Part shown: in pieces, positions 7,755 through 15,453 of the stretch
Numbering within the stretch: the first letter of the stretch is position 1
Layout: every line of letters starts with the position of its first letter
Assembly: GCA_019420085.1 (NCBI GenBank)
Contig: JAHZHV010000214.1
Span: 1-17,709, forward strand
DNA from: Christensenella sp.
GTDB lineage: Bacteria > Bacillota > Clostridia > Christensenellales > Maliibacteriaceae
Direction of reading: 5' to 3'
DNA: 17,709 nucleotides
Position numbers and translations under genes: made by a program
Notes under the pieces: model-generated
What the model was told of the DNA's origin: nothing
What the model saw: the letters and a program-made list of their open reading frames with translations, nothing else
Database searches by the model: none

Positions 7755-9158
7755 ATGAAGAAAAACAGATGGATTCTGGCGATCGTGCTTTGCATGGCGC
7801 TTGTACTGAGCTTTGCACCTGCAGCACTTGCGGAAGAAAAGACTGTGCTGAATGAGGCTGCGCTGCTGGAAGCGGTGCAGAATGCCGCGGTGGGCGATGT
7901 GATTCGCCTTGGTGCGGATATTTATCTGACGCAGAGTGTGAATATTGCCCAGGGGCAGTCGCTGACGATTGATTTAAATGGTCATGCGGTTACCGTTTAT
8001 AAAGATGAAGCGGCGCAGCGTAGTTTGTATGCGATTAACAATTCCGGTACCGTGACGCTGACCGACAGTGTCGGCGGCGGTTCGATCACGGCGCGGGGTG
8101 TACAGAATTTGGAAGGCGGCACGATGTTGATTACAGGGGGCAAGATTGTTTCCTGTGATACCAACGGCGGTGCGTGTGTCTGGAACGTAGGTGATGTGAC
8201 GATTTCCGGTGGTACGTTTGAGACGACGCATGTTGGATCTCCTTCGGACTCGTATGGAGTTGGCTGTTTGAACAACCAGGGCACGGCGCTTGTGACGGGC
8301 GGGACATTCCATGACGTCAATCGCCGCACGTATGCGATTATTTCTACCGGTCAGCTTGAAATTACGCCCGCATCCTCGGATGCCGTGACGGTTTTCGGTG
8401 CGCATGGCGCGCTTGCCGTTGACAGCGGCACGGCGGTCGTCAATGGCGGAAGCTATACCTCGTCAGATTATTATGGCCTGTATGCTTCCAATGACGGTCT
8501 GGGGCAGGATCCCATGCAGGCGCTTGTTACCGTCAATGGCGGCACGTTTTCCGGTCCCAACTACAGCGTGTGGGTCGGCAGTGATTACAATAATCCCGTT
8601 AACAGCACTGTGCGAATCAACGGTGGTGTGTACCAAAAGCCGCTGAATGCACAGGATAATACCCGTGAAGGTGCGATTGTTGTTGCAGGCGGTGAATTTG
8701 TGGCGCCGGTGGAGGATGAATATCTGTTGTCCGGCAGCACGACGGCGACGTTAACGCCTGCGGATGGTGCGGCGGCACGCTACTTTGTCGGTACGCCGGA
8801 TTCCATTGCAACACTTCTGACGCAGGCTGCGCAATCCGGCGATGCGCTTGCGATTACCGCTGGAGATGTTGTGCTGAATGCGCTTCAAGACGGCGTTGTT
8901 GTAACCAATGAAGGCGGCGGCATGGTAGAAGTGAGCAATATGCCAGTAAAGGATGCGCCTGTTACGTCGCATACACATGTATTTGATGGTGATACCTGCA
9001 CCGTTTGCGGATATACGCGTCCGGCACAGACACAGCCGGACCCTGTTCCGGGTACCGGTGATACGATGTGGATTGTAATGGGCAGTCTTTTGACAATGCT
9101 TATCGCAGCAGCCTGTGGCGCAGGCATTTTTGTGCGTCGCCGTGGAGCGCAACATTAA
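7755..9158 (+). CDS. Exported beta-helix surface protein with C-terminal sorting-like signal
   Basis: A 467-residue protein. Residues 1-26 form a signal peptide (KKNR, hydrophobic core, cleavage expected after ALA26). Residues 30-315 hold degenerate repeats of the type VxxxGGTF (GGK at 128, GGTF at 152, 182 and 262, GGSY at 231, GGVY at 290, GGEF at 312), the usual mark of a right-handed parallel beta-helix such as in pectate-lyase-like adhesins. A HTHVFDGDTCTVCGY segment near 406-420 has a CxxC pair (Cys415, Cys418). The end has VPGTG (431-435), a hydrophobic helix 438-459 and RRR, resembling an LPXTG sorting signal with Val for Leu. GGAGG at 7738-7742 precedes the ATG at 7755 by 12 bases. 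An upstream in-frame ATG at 7728 has no ribosome site and would spoil the signal peptide. Likely wall- or membrane-anchored. Ligand or substrate unknown. Confidence 0.85.
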   Translation: MKKNRWILAIVLCMALVLSFAPAALAEEKTVLNEAALLEAVQNAAVGDVIRLGADIYLTQSVNIAQGQSLTIDLNGHAVTVYKDEAAQRSLYAINNSGTVTLTDSVGGGSITARGVQNLEGGTMLITGGKIVSCDTNGGACVWNVGDVTISGGTFETTHVGSPSDSYGVGCLNNQGTALVTGGTFHDVNRRTYAIISTGQLEITPASSDAVTVFGAHGALAVDSGTAVVNGGSYTSSDYYGLYASNDGLGQDPMQALVTVNGGTFSGPNYSVWVGSDYNNPVNSTVRINGGVYQKPLNAQDNTREGAIVVAGGEFVAPVEDEYLLSGSTTATLTPADGAAARYFVGTPDSIATLLTQAAQSGDALAITAGDVVLNALQDGVVVTNEGGGMVEVSNMPVKDAPVTSHTHVFDGDTCTVCGYTRPAQTQPDPVPGTGDTMWIVMGSLLTMLIAAACGAGIFVRRRGAQH

Positions 9159-9180
9159 AGCGTAGGGAAGAAACAATGAG

Positions 9181-9223
9181 AAAGACGCCTGTCCTTAAAA
9201 AAATGGGGACAGGCGTCTTTTTG
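9181..9223. terminator. Rho-independent terminator after the surface-protein gene
   Basis: A 14-bp stem, AAAGACGCCTGTCC (9181-9194) with GGACAGGCGTCTTT (9207-9220), around a 12-base A-rich loop and followed by further T. It lies between convergent genes and can serve the minus-strand flavoprotein operon too, though its T-run is weaker in that direction. Confidence 0.9.
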
Positions 9224-9259
9224 ATTGGATAACCCATGCAGGGCGATACAGCGAAAGGA

Positions 9260-9808
9260 TCAGCGGGCACGGCCAAAACGAACCCCAAGTTCATAAGCCT
9301 GCTGATCGAATCCCAGTGTGGAGGCATCCTGCCGTACGGCACAGCCGCCGGCCAATACCATACCCGCGTCCTGCCAGCGAAGATAGCGCGCGATGCTGCG
9401 ATAGTGTGCAATCAGCGCATCGAACGTCCAGGATTCATCGTCTGCGCCGGCAGCAAGCAGCGCGGTGTGTTTTCCGCCCATCAGACGCGCGTTGACGCCG
9501 TAGAAGCGGTCGACAACGCTTTTAAGCTGTGCAGACATGCCGAAATAGTAAAGCGGCGTGACAAAAACAATGCCTTCTGCCGACACCATCGTTTCGTGCA
9601 GCGCACGCACATCGTCATCCAGGATACAGGGCGCAGGACCGTTGCGGCGGCAGACGTCGCAGGCGCGGCATGGCATGGCATTTGCAAAAGCCGCGTCAAA
9701 GCGCAGCACATCATGCCCTGCGGCGCGCGCACCGTCGATAAAACGATCGGCAAGCAGCGCCGTGGTGCCTGTGCGATGCGGACTGCCGGTTAAGACGACA
9801 ATTTTCAT
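9260..9808 (-). CDS. Flavodoxin-fold iron-sulfur flavoprotein-like (NADPH-dependent FMN reductase family)
   Basis: A 182-residue flavodoxin-like protein. The FMN phosphate loop is GSPHRTGTT at 8-16, and the flavin-contacting TPLYYFGMSAQLKSVVDRF lies at 84-102. Between them is a cysteine cluster Cys47-x2-Cys50-x2-Cys53-x7-Cys61 followed by an acidic DDD. This agrees with the compact CX2CX2CX4-7C motif that binds a [4Fe-4S] cluster in the iron-sulfur flavoprotein (Isf) family, so an O2- or H2O2-reducing or general electron-transfer role is likely. Cluster presence is inferred. GAAGGGAG at 9818-9825 lies about 9 bases upstream of the ATG. It follows the esterase gene after 27 bases, so the two are co-transcribed. 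Confidence 0.85.
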   Translation of the reverse strand: MKIVVLTGSPHRTGTTALLADRFIDGARAAGHDVLRFDAAFANAMPCRACDVCRRNGPAPCILDDDVRALHETMVSAEGIVFVTPLYYFGMSAQLKSVVDRFYGVNARLMGGKHTALLAAGADDESWTFDALIAHYRSIARYLRWQDAGMVLAGGCAVRQDASTLGFDQQAYELGVRFGRAR

Positions 9809-9835
9809 GTGCAGATTCTCCCTTCGGCGAAGAAA

Positions 9836-10678
9836 TTACAGGCTCACGTTGCCGCTGGAAACGGCTTCCTCTCCAATACCGAGCGGCAGAAAATCGACGA
9901 TGACGCGTTCGATGGCCTCATCCCAGAATTTCCAGTCGTGGCCGCCTTCCCACTGCTGCCAGGTTACGTCGTATCCCAATTCCACAAGCAGGTCGCGATA
10001 GGCAACGTTCACGTCAAACAGGTTGTCCTGCATGCCGCAGGCCATGTAAAAGCGGGGCCGCGGCGCATCGGTTTGTGCAAGACGGCGCGCCAGATGGTCA
10101 TAGTCGGCGTCGCAGCCGTTGAAATCCTCAATACGGTCCAGGGAGAACATTGTCATATACTGCCGGCGTGTGAAAAAGTCATGACCGGGTTCGTCATACG
10201 CGTGAAGGATGCTTTCCTTTACCAGAGCCGAGGACAGCGCCGCGCAGCAGCTGAACGTCTCACTGTGACGCAGTGCATTGGTGATTGCACCGAACCCGCC
10301 CATGGACAACCCGCCGATGAACGTATCCTCCCGGCGCGTGGACAGGCGAAACGTCCGCCGCGTAAGATCAACGAGCTCCTGCGCGATGAATTGTCCGTAC
10401 ATGTCGCCGGAGAGCATGGAATCGGCGTAGAATTTATTGTCACCGCTGGGCATGACGACGCAAAGATTGTACGTATCGGCAATCTTCTGCAGACGTGTAC
10501 CATTGATCCAGTCGGTGTAGTTGCCTAAAATTCCATGCAGCAGATACAGTGTCTTATATGGCCCGAGACTGGGTGCGGGGCGTCCCGGTTTGACGCGTTT
10601 GTCGGTGGGAATCAATACATTCACCGGTACCGTGCGGTTGAGTGCGCGGGAAAAGAAATTGACGGTTGCAAAAGCCAT
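9836..10678 (-). CDS. Esterase, alpha/beta hydrolase of the FrmB/antigen-85-like (Esterase_phd) family
   Basis: A 280-residue hydrolase with no signal peptide. LYLLHGILGNYTDW at 44-57 gives the oxyanion HG. IGGLSMGGFGA at 121-131 is the nucleophile elbow with Ser125. GMQDNLFD at 215-222 supplies the acid Asp218, and EGGHDWKFWDE at 244-254 the His247, completing the triad. Relatives include S-formylglutathione hydrolases and acetyl/feruloyl esterases of anaerobes that act on acetylated plant xylan. The intracellular prediction fits a short acyl-ester substrate, but the exact one is open. GGAAGGGAG at 10689-10697 precedes the ATG by 10 bases. It is the first gene of an operon with the flavoprotein. 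Confidence 0.88.
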   Translation of the reverse strand: MAFATVNFFSRALNRTVPVNVLIPTDKRVKPGRPAPSLGPYKTLYLLHGILGNYTDWINGTRLQKIADTYNLCVVMPSGDNKFYADSMLSGDMYGQFIAQELVDLTRRTFRLSTRREDTFIGGLSMGGFGAITNALRHSETFSCCAALSSALVKESILHAYDEPGHDFFTRRQYMTMFSLDRIEDFNGCDADYDHLARRLAQTDAPRPRFYMACGMQDNLFDVNVAYRDLLVELGYDVTWQQWEGGHDWKFWDEAIERVIVDFLPLGIGEEAVSSGNVSL

Positions 10679-10725
10679 GGCAAAAGTTCTCCCTTCCTCA
10701 TGTAGTTTTTGCTTCTATTGGTATC

Positions 10726-10734
10726 AGTATAGCA
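10726..10734 (-). promoter_or_regulatory. Extended -10 promoter of the esterase gene
   Basis: On the minus strand TGC-TATACT (10734-10726) is an extended -10 element, 47 bases before the esterase ATG. The -35 candidate TTGCTG (10755-10750, 18-base spacer) is poor, as expected where the extended -10 compensates. Confidence 0.5.
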
Positions 10735-10789
10735 TGGTAAGCGCTCGTGCAGCAAACATCCGTATTCGTCGCGCCGGGTTCTGCGTTTG

Positions 10790-11440
10790 TTACCACAGAC
10801 CCTGTGCAGAAAATTCACGTGCCCAGTTTTCATCGATTTGCGCAAAGCCGTCGGGTGTGAATTCTTCTATTGCTTCACCGCACAGGTCAAAGAGACGATT
10901 GTACAACGTATCCGGCAGTGCCTGCGCGAAAACGTCGCCGTCTTCATCGATAAATGCGATGTGATATGTATCATCACGCATATCAAACAGTGCGCGCACG
11001 ATTGTCAGATCGGGCTGTTCGGTATCCAATGCATCACGCATGACAAGTTTGCACAGCTCTACGACGCGGTCGTCCAGTTCCGCGTCAAAAATCCGGATTT
11101 TTTCAATCAGTGCTTCGAATGTTTCCACGCTGCGCAGCGTGTATCCTGTGCCGTGAAATAAATTGCTTTGCGCGGTCAGATCATCCAGCTGCCTTTGTAT
11201 CTGCTGTCCCTCGCCGCCGCAGTAGCGCAGAAGAATACGGCGGCGCATGTCATGGTATAAAAGCGGATAGGATACCGCTGTTTGCGTGCCGCAGACGGCA
11301 CAGCGATAGGTAAACAGTTCGCCGTTGAGCACTGCCTGTTTATACTGCGGATCACGCGTGACGTTGACGCTGTCGTGCAGATGGAAAATGCCCTGTGCGC
11401 CGCAGGCGGGACAGGTGACGGAAACATCGGAAAGCATCAT
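10790..11440 (-). CDS. CpXC domain protein
   Basis: A 216-residue cytoplasmic protein with two CxxC knuckles: CPAC at 10-13 and CAVC at 47-50, a zinc-ribbon-like pattern typical of the CpXC family. The rest is an acidic, mostly helical region (for example DLTAQSNLF, FEALIEKIRIFDAELDDRVVELCKL and DTLYNRLFDLCGEAIEEF) with no recognised catalytic motif. Function is unknown. Two tandem ATG codons (11440-11438 and 11437-11435) follow AGGAGG at 11450-11455, 9 bases before the first. A much longer open frame extends upstream to 12367, but it is antisense to the transketolase gene and lacks its own ribosome site. The gene diverges from the transketolase pair and stands alone or with the esterase downstream. 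Confidence 0.78.
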   Translation of the reverse strand: MMLSDVSVTCPACGAQGIFHLHDSVNVTRDPQYKQAVLNGELFTYRCAVCGTQTAVSYPLLYHDMRRRILLRYCGGEGQQIQRQLDDLTAQSNLFHGTGYTLRSVETFEALIEKIRIFDAELDDRVVELCKLVMRDALDTEQPDLTIVRALFDMRDDTYHIAFIDEDGDVFAQALPDTLYNRLFDLCGEAIEEFTPDGFAQIDENWAREFSAQGLW

Positions 11441-11480
11441 GGCAAAAAGGCCTCCTAAACCCATGGAAAAACTTATCTTC

Positions 11481-11489
11481 AGTATAGCA
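11481..11489 (-). promoter_or_regulatory. Extended -10 promoter of the CpXC gene
   Basis: On the minus strand TGC-TATACT (11489-11481), the same extended -10 as the esterase gene, 40 bases before the first ATG. No good -35 box is seen. Confidence 0.5.
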
Positions 11490-11510
11490 CGAAAAACATA
11501 TCGCGTGCTC

Positions 11511-11539
11511 TTGCAATGCGCGCGTAAATGTTGGATAAT
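11511..11539 (+). promoter_or_regulatory. Sigma-A promoter of the transketolase operon
   Basis: TTGCAA (11511-11516), a 17-base spacer, then GATAAT (11534-11539). -35 matches 4 of 6 and -10 matches 5 of 6. It lies 54 bases before the TTG start and diverges from the CpXC promoter. Confidence 0.6.
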
Positions 11540-11593
11540 GAAAACAAATGTGCAGAGCCATGGGCTCAAACAGCAAAAGAGAGGTGTTTTATT

Positions 11594-12451
11594 TTGGCTG
11601 ATGCAAGCACGGTAAAACAGTTGGAGCAAAAGGCGCTGACGATCCGCCAGGAGCTGATCCGCCTTTGCAACCACGTGCCGATTCATATCGGCGGCGACAT
11701 GTCCGTCTGTGATGTCATGACGGTGATCTGGCAGTATGCGATGAAGTACGATCCGAGCAATCCCAAAATGGAGGAGCGTGATCGCTTTATCCTGAGCAAG
11801 GGTCATGCGGCGGCGGTAACGTCTCTGAATCAGGCGCTGCTGGGCTGCTATAAGATGGAAGATATCTTCAACGAATATGCCACCGACTACGGCCGTTTTG
11901 GCATGCATTCGTGTAACCTGATTAACGATCACGTTGAGGTTTCCACCGGTTCCCTTGGTCATGGCCTTCCCGTGGCGGCAGGTATTGCACAGGCGCTGCG
12001 CCTGAAGGGCAACACGACCAGCCGTGTTTTTGTCGTGATGGGCGACGGAGAGCAGGCAGAAGGTTCGCTGTGGGAGACGGCCATGAGCGCGCCGAACTTT
12101 AAGCTCGGCAACCTCGTTGGTGTGATCGACCGCAACCGCTGCTCGCTGATGGGTTATACGGAGGAGCGCTTCCCGATGGGCTCGCTGGCTGATAAGTGGC
12201 GCGCTTTTGGCTGGAATGTCATCGAAATTGACGGCCATGATATGGAAGCACTGATTGATACGTTTGACAAGCTTCCGGATCCCACGGGTGATGTGCCGAC
12301 GCTGATCGTCTGCGATACCGAAAAGGGTCATGGTGTCAGCTTCATGGCAAACAATCCCGCCTGGCATATGGGCAACATTACAGAAGAGACCATGAACAAG
12401 GCGCTTGCCGAATTGCAGGCCGATTTTGATAAAAAGTGGGGTGACGCATAA
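11594..12451 (+). CDS. Transketolase, N-terminal (TPP-binding) subunit
   Basis: The 285-residue N-terminal half of a split transketolase, which transfers two-carbon ketol units between sugar phosphates in the pentose-phosphate pathway, bound to thiamine diphosphate and Mg2+. Visible marks are SKGHA at 68-72 (His71), STGSLGHGLPVAAGIA at 117-132 (His123), and the TPP motif GDGEQAEGSLWE at 150-161 ending with Asn181 in IDRNR. The start is TTG (11594-11596): GAGAGGTG at 11579-11586 lies 7 bases upstream, and the MADASTVKQLEQKA start gives the usual family length. The upstream ATG at 11528 lies inside the promoter. It overlaps the second subunit by one base (TAATG), so the two halves are translated together. 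Confidence 0.93.
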   Translation: MADASTVKQLEQKALTIRQELIRLCNHVPIHIGGDMSVCDVMTVIWQYAMKYDPSNPKMEERDRFILSKGHAAAVTSLNQALLGCYKMEDIFNEYATDYGRFGMHSCNLINDHVEVSTGSLGHGLPVAAGIAQALRLKGNTTSRVFVVMGDGEQAEGSLWETAMSAPNFKLGNLVGVIDRNRCSLMGYTEERFPMGSLADKWRAFGWNVIEIDGHDMEALIDTFDKLPDPTGDVPTLIVCDTEKGHGVSFMANNPAWHMGNITEETMNKALAELQADFDKKWGDA

Positions 12452-13401
12452 TGCCGAAGGTTGATTTCAACATTTCCCAGCGCATCAATGAGATCGATGC
12501 ACCCGGCTACAAGCTGGCGGAACTGGGCGAGAAATACCCCAATATTGTCGTTGTCAACGCGGACCTTGGCATTACCAACCGCTCCAAGGCGTTCTATTTG
12601 AAATTCCCGGAGCGCTCCTTTGATGTCGGAATTGCTGAACAGAATATGGTCAGCTTTGCATCCGGTCTTGCACATGAGGGCTTTATGCCGTTTGTCTTTA
12701 CGATGTCGCCGTTTTTGACGATGCGCGCCTGTGAGCAGGTTCGTACGGATATTTGCTATGGCGAGTATTCCGTCCGTCTCGTCGGCAATGCTGCCGGTTA
12801 TGCCTCCGGCGTCTCCGGTGCGACGCATTGTGGTCTGGAAGACGTTGCGATCATGGGCTCCATGGGCGGCATGACCGTTGTGGAAGCTGCAGACCAGCAG
12901 CAGTTCTGCCAGATCCTTGAGGCCAGTGTTGCGCATAAGGGACCGATGTACCTGCGCATGGGCAATGAGCCCGTGGATGCTGTCTATGAGCATCCCACCT
13001 TTGAGATCGGCAAGGCGCAGGTTGCCTGTGAGGGTGACGACGGTGCATTCATCGTTTCCGGTATTACGGTCAGCTTCGCACTTGAGGCGGCGCGCCGCAT
13101 CAAGGAGGAGACCGGCAAGTCCATCCGCGTGGTCAACTTCCCGACCATTAAGCCGCTGGACAAGGAAGCCGTTGCCGCTGCCGCAAAGACCGGCCGCGTT
13201 ATTGTCGCGCATGACCACAGTGTCGTTGGCGGCCTGGGTTATTATGTCGGTGCTGCGATTGCGGAGGCAGGACTTGCATGCAAGTTCGAAATCCTTGGCG
13301 CACCCGATAAGTATGTGCCGCTTGCCACCACGCCGTTCCTGTATCGGATCAACGAGTATGATGCAGATGGTCTGGTCAAGCACATGAAGGCTATGCTGTA
13401 A
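12451..13401 (+). CDS. Transketolase, C-terminal (PYR) subunit
   Basis: A 316-residue partner carrying the pyrimidine-binding domain and the C-terminal transketolase domain. Marks are VNADLGITNRS at 35-45, FDVGIAEQNMVSFASGLA at 57-74 with the conserved catalytic Glu63, SGATHCGLEDVAIM at 122-135, and a C-terminal domain beginning near DGAFIVSGI (about residues 196-204). Together with the N-terminal subunit it forms one active site across the subunit interface. The ATG begins at the last base of the preceding TAA. Two hairpins follow, the second a strong terminator, so the operon ends here. Split transketolases also occur in sugar-degradation loci, but no sugar transporter is adjacent, so a housekeeping role is more likely. 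Confidence 0.93.
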   Translation: MPKVDFNISQRINEIDAPGYKLAELGEKYPNIVVVNADLGITNRSKAFYLKFPERSFDVGIAEQNMVSFASGLAHEGFMPFVFTMSPFLTMRACEQVRTDICYGEYSVRLVGNAAGYASGVSGATHCGLEDVAIMGSMGGMTVVEAADQQQFCQILEASVAHKGPMYLRMGNEPVDAVYEHPTFEIGKAQVACEGDDGAFIVSGITVSFALEAARRIKEETGKSIRVVNFPTIKPLDKEAVAAAAKTGRVIVAHDHSVVGGLGYYVGAAIAEAGLACKFEILGAPDKYVPLATTPFLYRINEYDADGLVKHMKAML

Positions 13402-13436
13402 GGTTTATGTCGGCGGTTGTCTTGCCGCCGTACATG

Positions 13437-13472
13437 CGTGCAGCCCGCGTTTGTTGGGCTGCACGTTTTTTT
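13437..13472 (+). terminator. Rho-independent terminator after the transketolase genes
   Basis: Arms CGTGCAGCCC (13437-13446) and GGGCTGCACG (13456-13465) form a 10-bp GC-rich stem with a 9-base loop, followed by seven T (13466-13472). A smaller hairpin CGGCGG/CCGCCG (13411-13430) lies just before it. Confidence 0.93.
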
Positions 13473-13550
13473 GTAGAAAAAATCATAAAAAGGTATCAGA
13501 ATAATCCCGATTTGTATCATTTGCGGTTTTTGATTGAAAAATGATTAAGA

Positions 13551-13569
13551 TTTATTGTATTACAATAAA
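13551..13569. repeat. Perfect 19-bp inverted repeat, probable operator
   Basis: TTTATTGTA-T-TACAATAAA: 9-bp arms with a single central base. It ends 6 bases before the -35 box of the DUF4153 gene promoter. The size and placement suit the binding site of a dimeric transcription regulator. The regulator is not identifiable from this window. Confidence 0.7.
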
Positions 13570-13575
13570 AAAGAA

Positions 13576-13604
13576 TTGACATACAACATAAACTGCGATA
13601 TGAT
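13576..13604 (+). promoter_or_regulatory. Strong sigma-A promoter of the DUF4153 gene
   Basis: Consensus TTGACA (13576-13581), a 17-base spacer, and TATGAT (13599-13604), 32 bases before the ATG. This is one of the two best promoters in the window. Confidence 0.85.
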
Positions 13605-13636
13605 TTGCCCAGATGAACCAATGGGAGGGATCCGTC

Positions 13637-15421
13637 ATGACGCAGGAAACAAAAAAGCAAACCAGGGACATGGGACGGCAGTTGTTTGCAATCGATCGTG
13701 CGGCGCTGACAGCGTTTTGCGTGCCGTATGCTTTTTGTATTGCGATTGTATTGTGCGTGATTGTACAAAATCATCTGCCCCAGGCGGGAAGCGAAGGTCT
13801 GGACGGAATTTTTGCGATGTTCAGCGGTAAGATGCCGTATCCCGGTCTTTGGATGGGATTTGCGGCAAGTTTTGCCTGTGCGGCGCTGTTTTTGTGGAAA
13901 AAGACTTTGGCTGCATGGCGTGCGGCGGCATATGTGCTGTGTGGGGCGATTGCGGCTCTGTTTATGCCGGGCGCGGCGCAGGCCTTGTCAGACAGTCGCG
14001 CATTTGCACAGCAGATGGCACAGATGACGCCTTTTTTGATTGCGTCGTTGCTTGCGCTAGGCATGGGTATTCTGTGCTGCCGGTGGGGTGAATCGGCACA
14101 GCGTGCAGCGGTATATGCCGCAGGGCGTGCCGGCGTGGGATTGCTGATTGTCACGGCAGCTTTTTTTGGGCTGATGATTGTACTTGGAACGATTGCAACG
14201 CTGCTTGGTCAAACATCGGTGTTCGTAGTAACGGGTGATGCAGCGGCAATTTTATATGGTCTGGCCTTGCCGCTGTTTTTGATTCCTGCGCTGTTTTCGG
14301 GAAGCAGCGCGCCATACGGCAGGACGCTGCGTGGATTTGCAGCATATGTGGTCTTGCCGCTGCTTGCGGCGTTTACGCTTGTGCTGTGTGTGTATCTTGT
14401 GCAGATTCTTCTAAGCGGCGTGTGGCCGAGTAACAGCGTGTCGCCGCTTGTGCTGTTTGGCAGCGCCGTAGGCGCCGTGGCGCTGGTCTTTTATGCCGGT
14501 GCGCCGCAGGAGCGGGCGGCAAAGCTGTTTGGGCGCATCTTTCCGATCGTCTGGCTACTGCCGCTTGGGATGCTTTTTGCTGCCGCGTACATTCGCATAC
14601 GTGCCTATGGTGCAACGCCCGAACGTCTGCTTGTCGTCGCGCTTGGGTTGTGGATGCTTGGCGTTTGCGCGGTATGTATCGTGCGAAAGAATGTATTTGG
14701 TACGCATACGGCACTGCTGGCGCTTGCGGCGGTATTGGCATTTTGTACGCTGTGCCCCGCTGTCAATGTATTCTCTCTTTCACAGCAGTCGCAGCGGATG
14801 CGCTTAAATCGGGCGCTTGCAGCGGCGGGCATGGGGTCTGTCGACTGTGTTTTACCGGGCGGCAATGAGACGGATGAACAGCGGCAGCAGATTCTATCGG
14901 CCGCCGGCTACCTTGCACAAAACAGTGATATTGCCATTGTGCGCGAGGATGCAAAGGTATTTGACGGAACGGATGCAATGGCATTTTTCTGCTTTGTACC
15001 GGAGGAACAGGGACAGTGGATTGACGGAGAATTTGTCTATGAAGCAATGCCTGAAAATCTGTATTTGACGGCGGATCCTGTCTGTGTATCCACACAGGGC
15101 GCCTGGATATATAGCAACGTGACGATAAGCGAAGGCGAGCTGATCGCGCCGAACGCACCGGATGCGCCGCGACTTCTGGCGGGCGATACCGCATTTAGCT
15201 TGTGTTACGCGATCGATGGCCGGGAAGGTCTTTATACGCTGGATGTCGGGCAGGCCATATGCACTGCCGTAAAGCAGTATGAAGCCGAACAGCAGAACTG
15301 GAATGTCGTGTCCTGTGACGGTGTGCAGTTGCTGTTTTCTGAAATTGACGTCCAACAGTCAAAAGAAGAAGTGGTGACGCCTGTATATGCGGTCTTTACG
15401 CTTCTTTTGCCGCAGGCATGA
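13637..15421 (+). CDS. DUF4153 multi-pass membrane protein
   Basis: A 594-residue protein with a short cytoplasmic start (MTQETKKQTRDMGRQLFAID), about eleven hydrophobic segments (near 23-45, 69-87, 96-112, 131-148, 164-188, 203-221, 232-258, 267-286, 301-319, 329-349 and 354-378) and a soluble C-terminal part of about 215 residues. The boundary motif NVFSLSQQSQRMRLNRALAAAGM at 377-399 is typical of DUF4153. The family has no established function. GGAGGG at 13624-13629 precedes the ATG at 13637 by 7 bases. A frame-open ATG at 13613 has no ribosome site. It stands alone between the transketolase terminator and the tRNA gene, with a strong promoter and an operator-like repeat, so it is probably regulated. 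The soluble tail could face outside or inside, and topology is not decided. Confidence 0.8.
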   Translation: MTQETKKQTRDMGRQLFAIDRAALTAFCVPYAFCIAIVLCVIVQNHLPQAGSEGLDGIFAMFSGKMPYPGLWMGFAASFACAALFLWKKTLAAWRAAAYVLCGAIAALFMPGAAQALSDSRAFAQQMAQMTPFLIASLLALGMGILCCRWGESAQRAAVYAAGRAGVGLLIVTAAFFGLMIVLGTIATLLGQTSVFVVTGDAAAILYGLALPLFLIPALFSGSSAPYGRTLRGFAAYVVLPLLAAFTLVLCVYLVQILLSGVWPSNSVSPLVLFGSAVGAVALVFYAGAPQERAAKLFGRIFPIVWLLPLGMLFAAAYIRIRAYGATPERLLVVALGLWMLGVCAVCIVRKNVFGTHTALLALAAVLAFCTLCPAVNVFSLSQQSQRMRLNRALAAAGMGSVDCVLPGGNETDEQRQQILSAAGYLAQNSDIAIVREDAKVFDGTDAMAFFCFVPEEQGQWIDGEFVYEAMPENLYLTADPVCVSTQGAWIYSNVTISEGELIAPNAPDAPRLLAGDTAFSLCYAIDGREGLYTLDVGQAICTAVKQYEAEQQNWNVVSCDGVQLLFSEIDVQQSKEEVVTPVYAVFTLLLPQA

Positions 15422-15453
15422 CAAACATTTCGGATAAAAGTGAGAAAAGAGTA

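Noticed and set aside
9236..10528. Two plus-strand open frames opposite the flavoprotein and esterase genes
   Set aside because: The minus strand carries the GSPHRTGTT and GLSMGG motifs and good ribosome sites. The plus frames have neither.
11441..12367. N-terminal extension of the CpXC frame across the transketolase gene
   Set aside because: The AGGAGG site, tandem ATGs and CPxC start put the real gene start at 11440. The extension is antisense to transketolase.
12328..13383. Long minus-strand open frame opposite the second transketolase subunit
   Set aside because: Antisense shadow of a well-conserved gene with no ribosome site.
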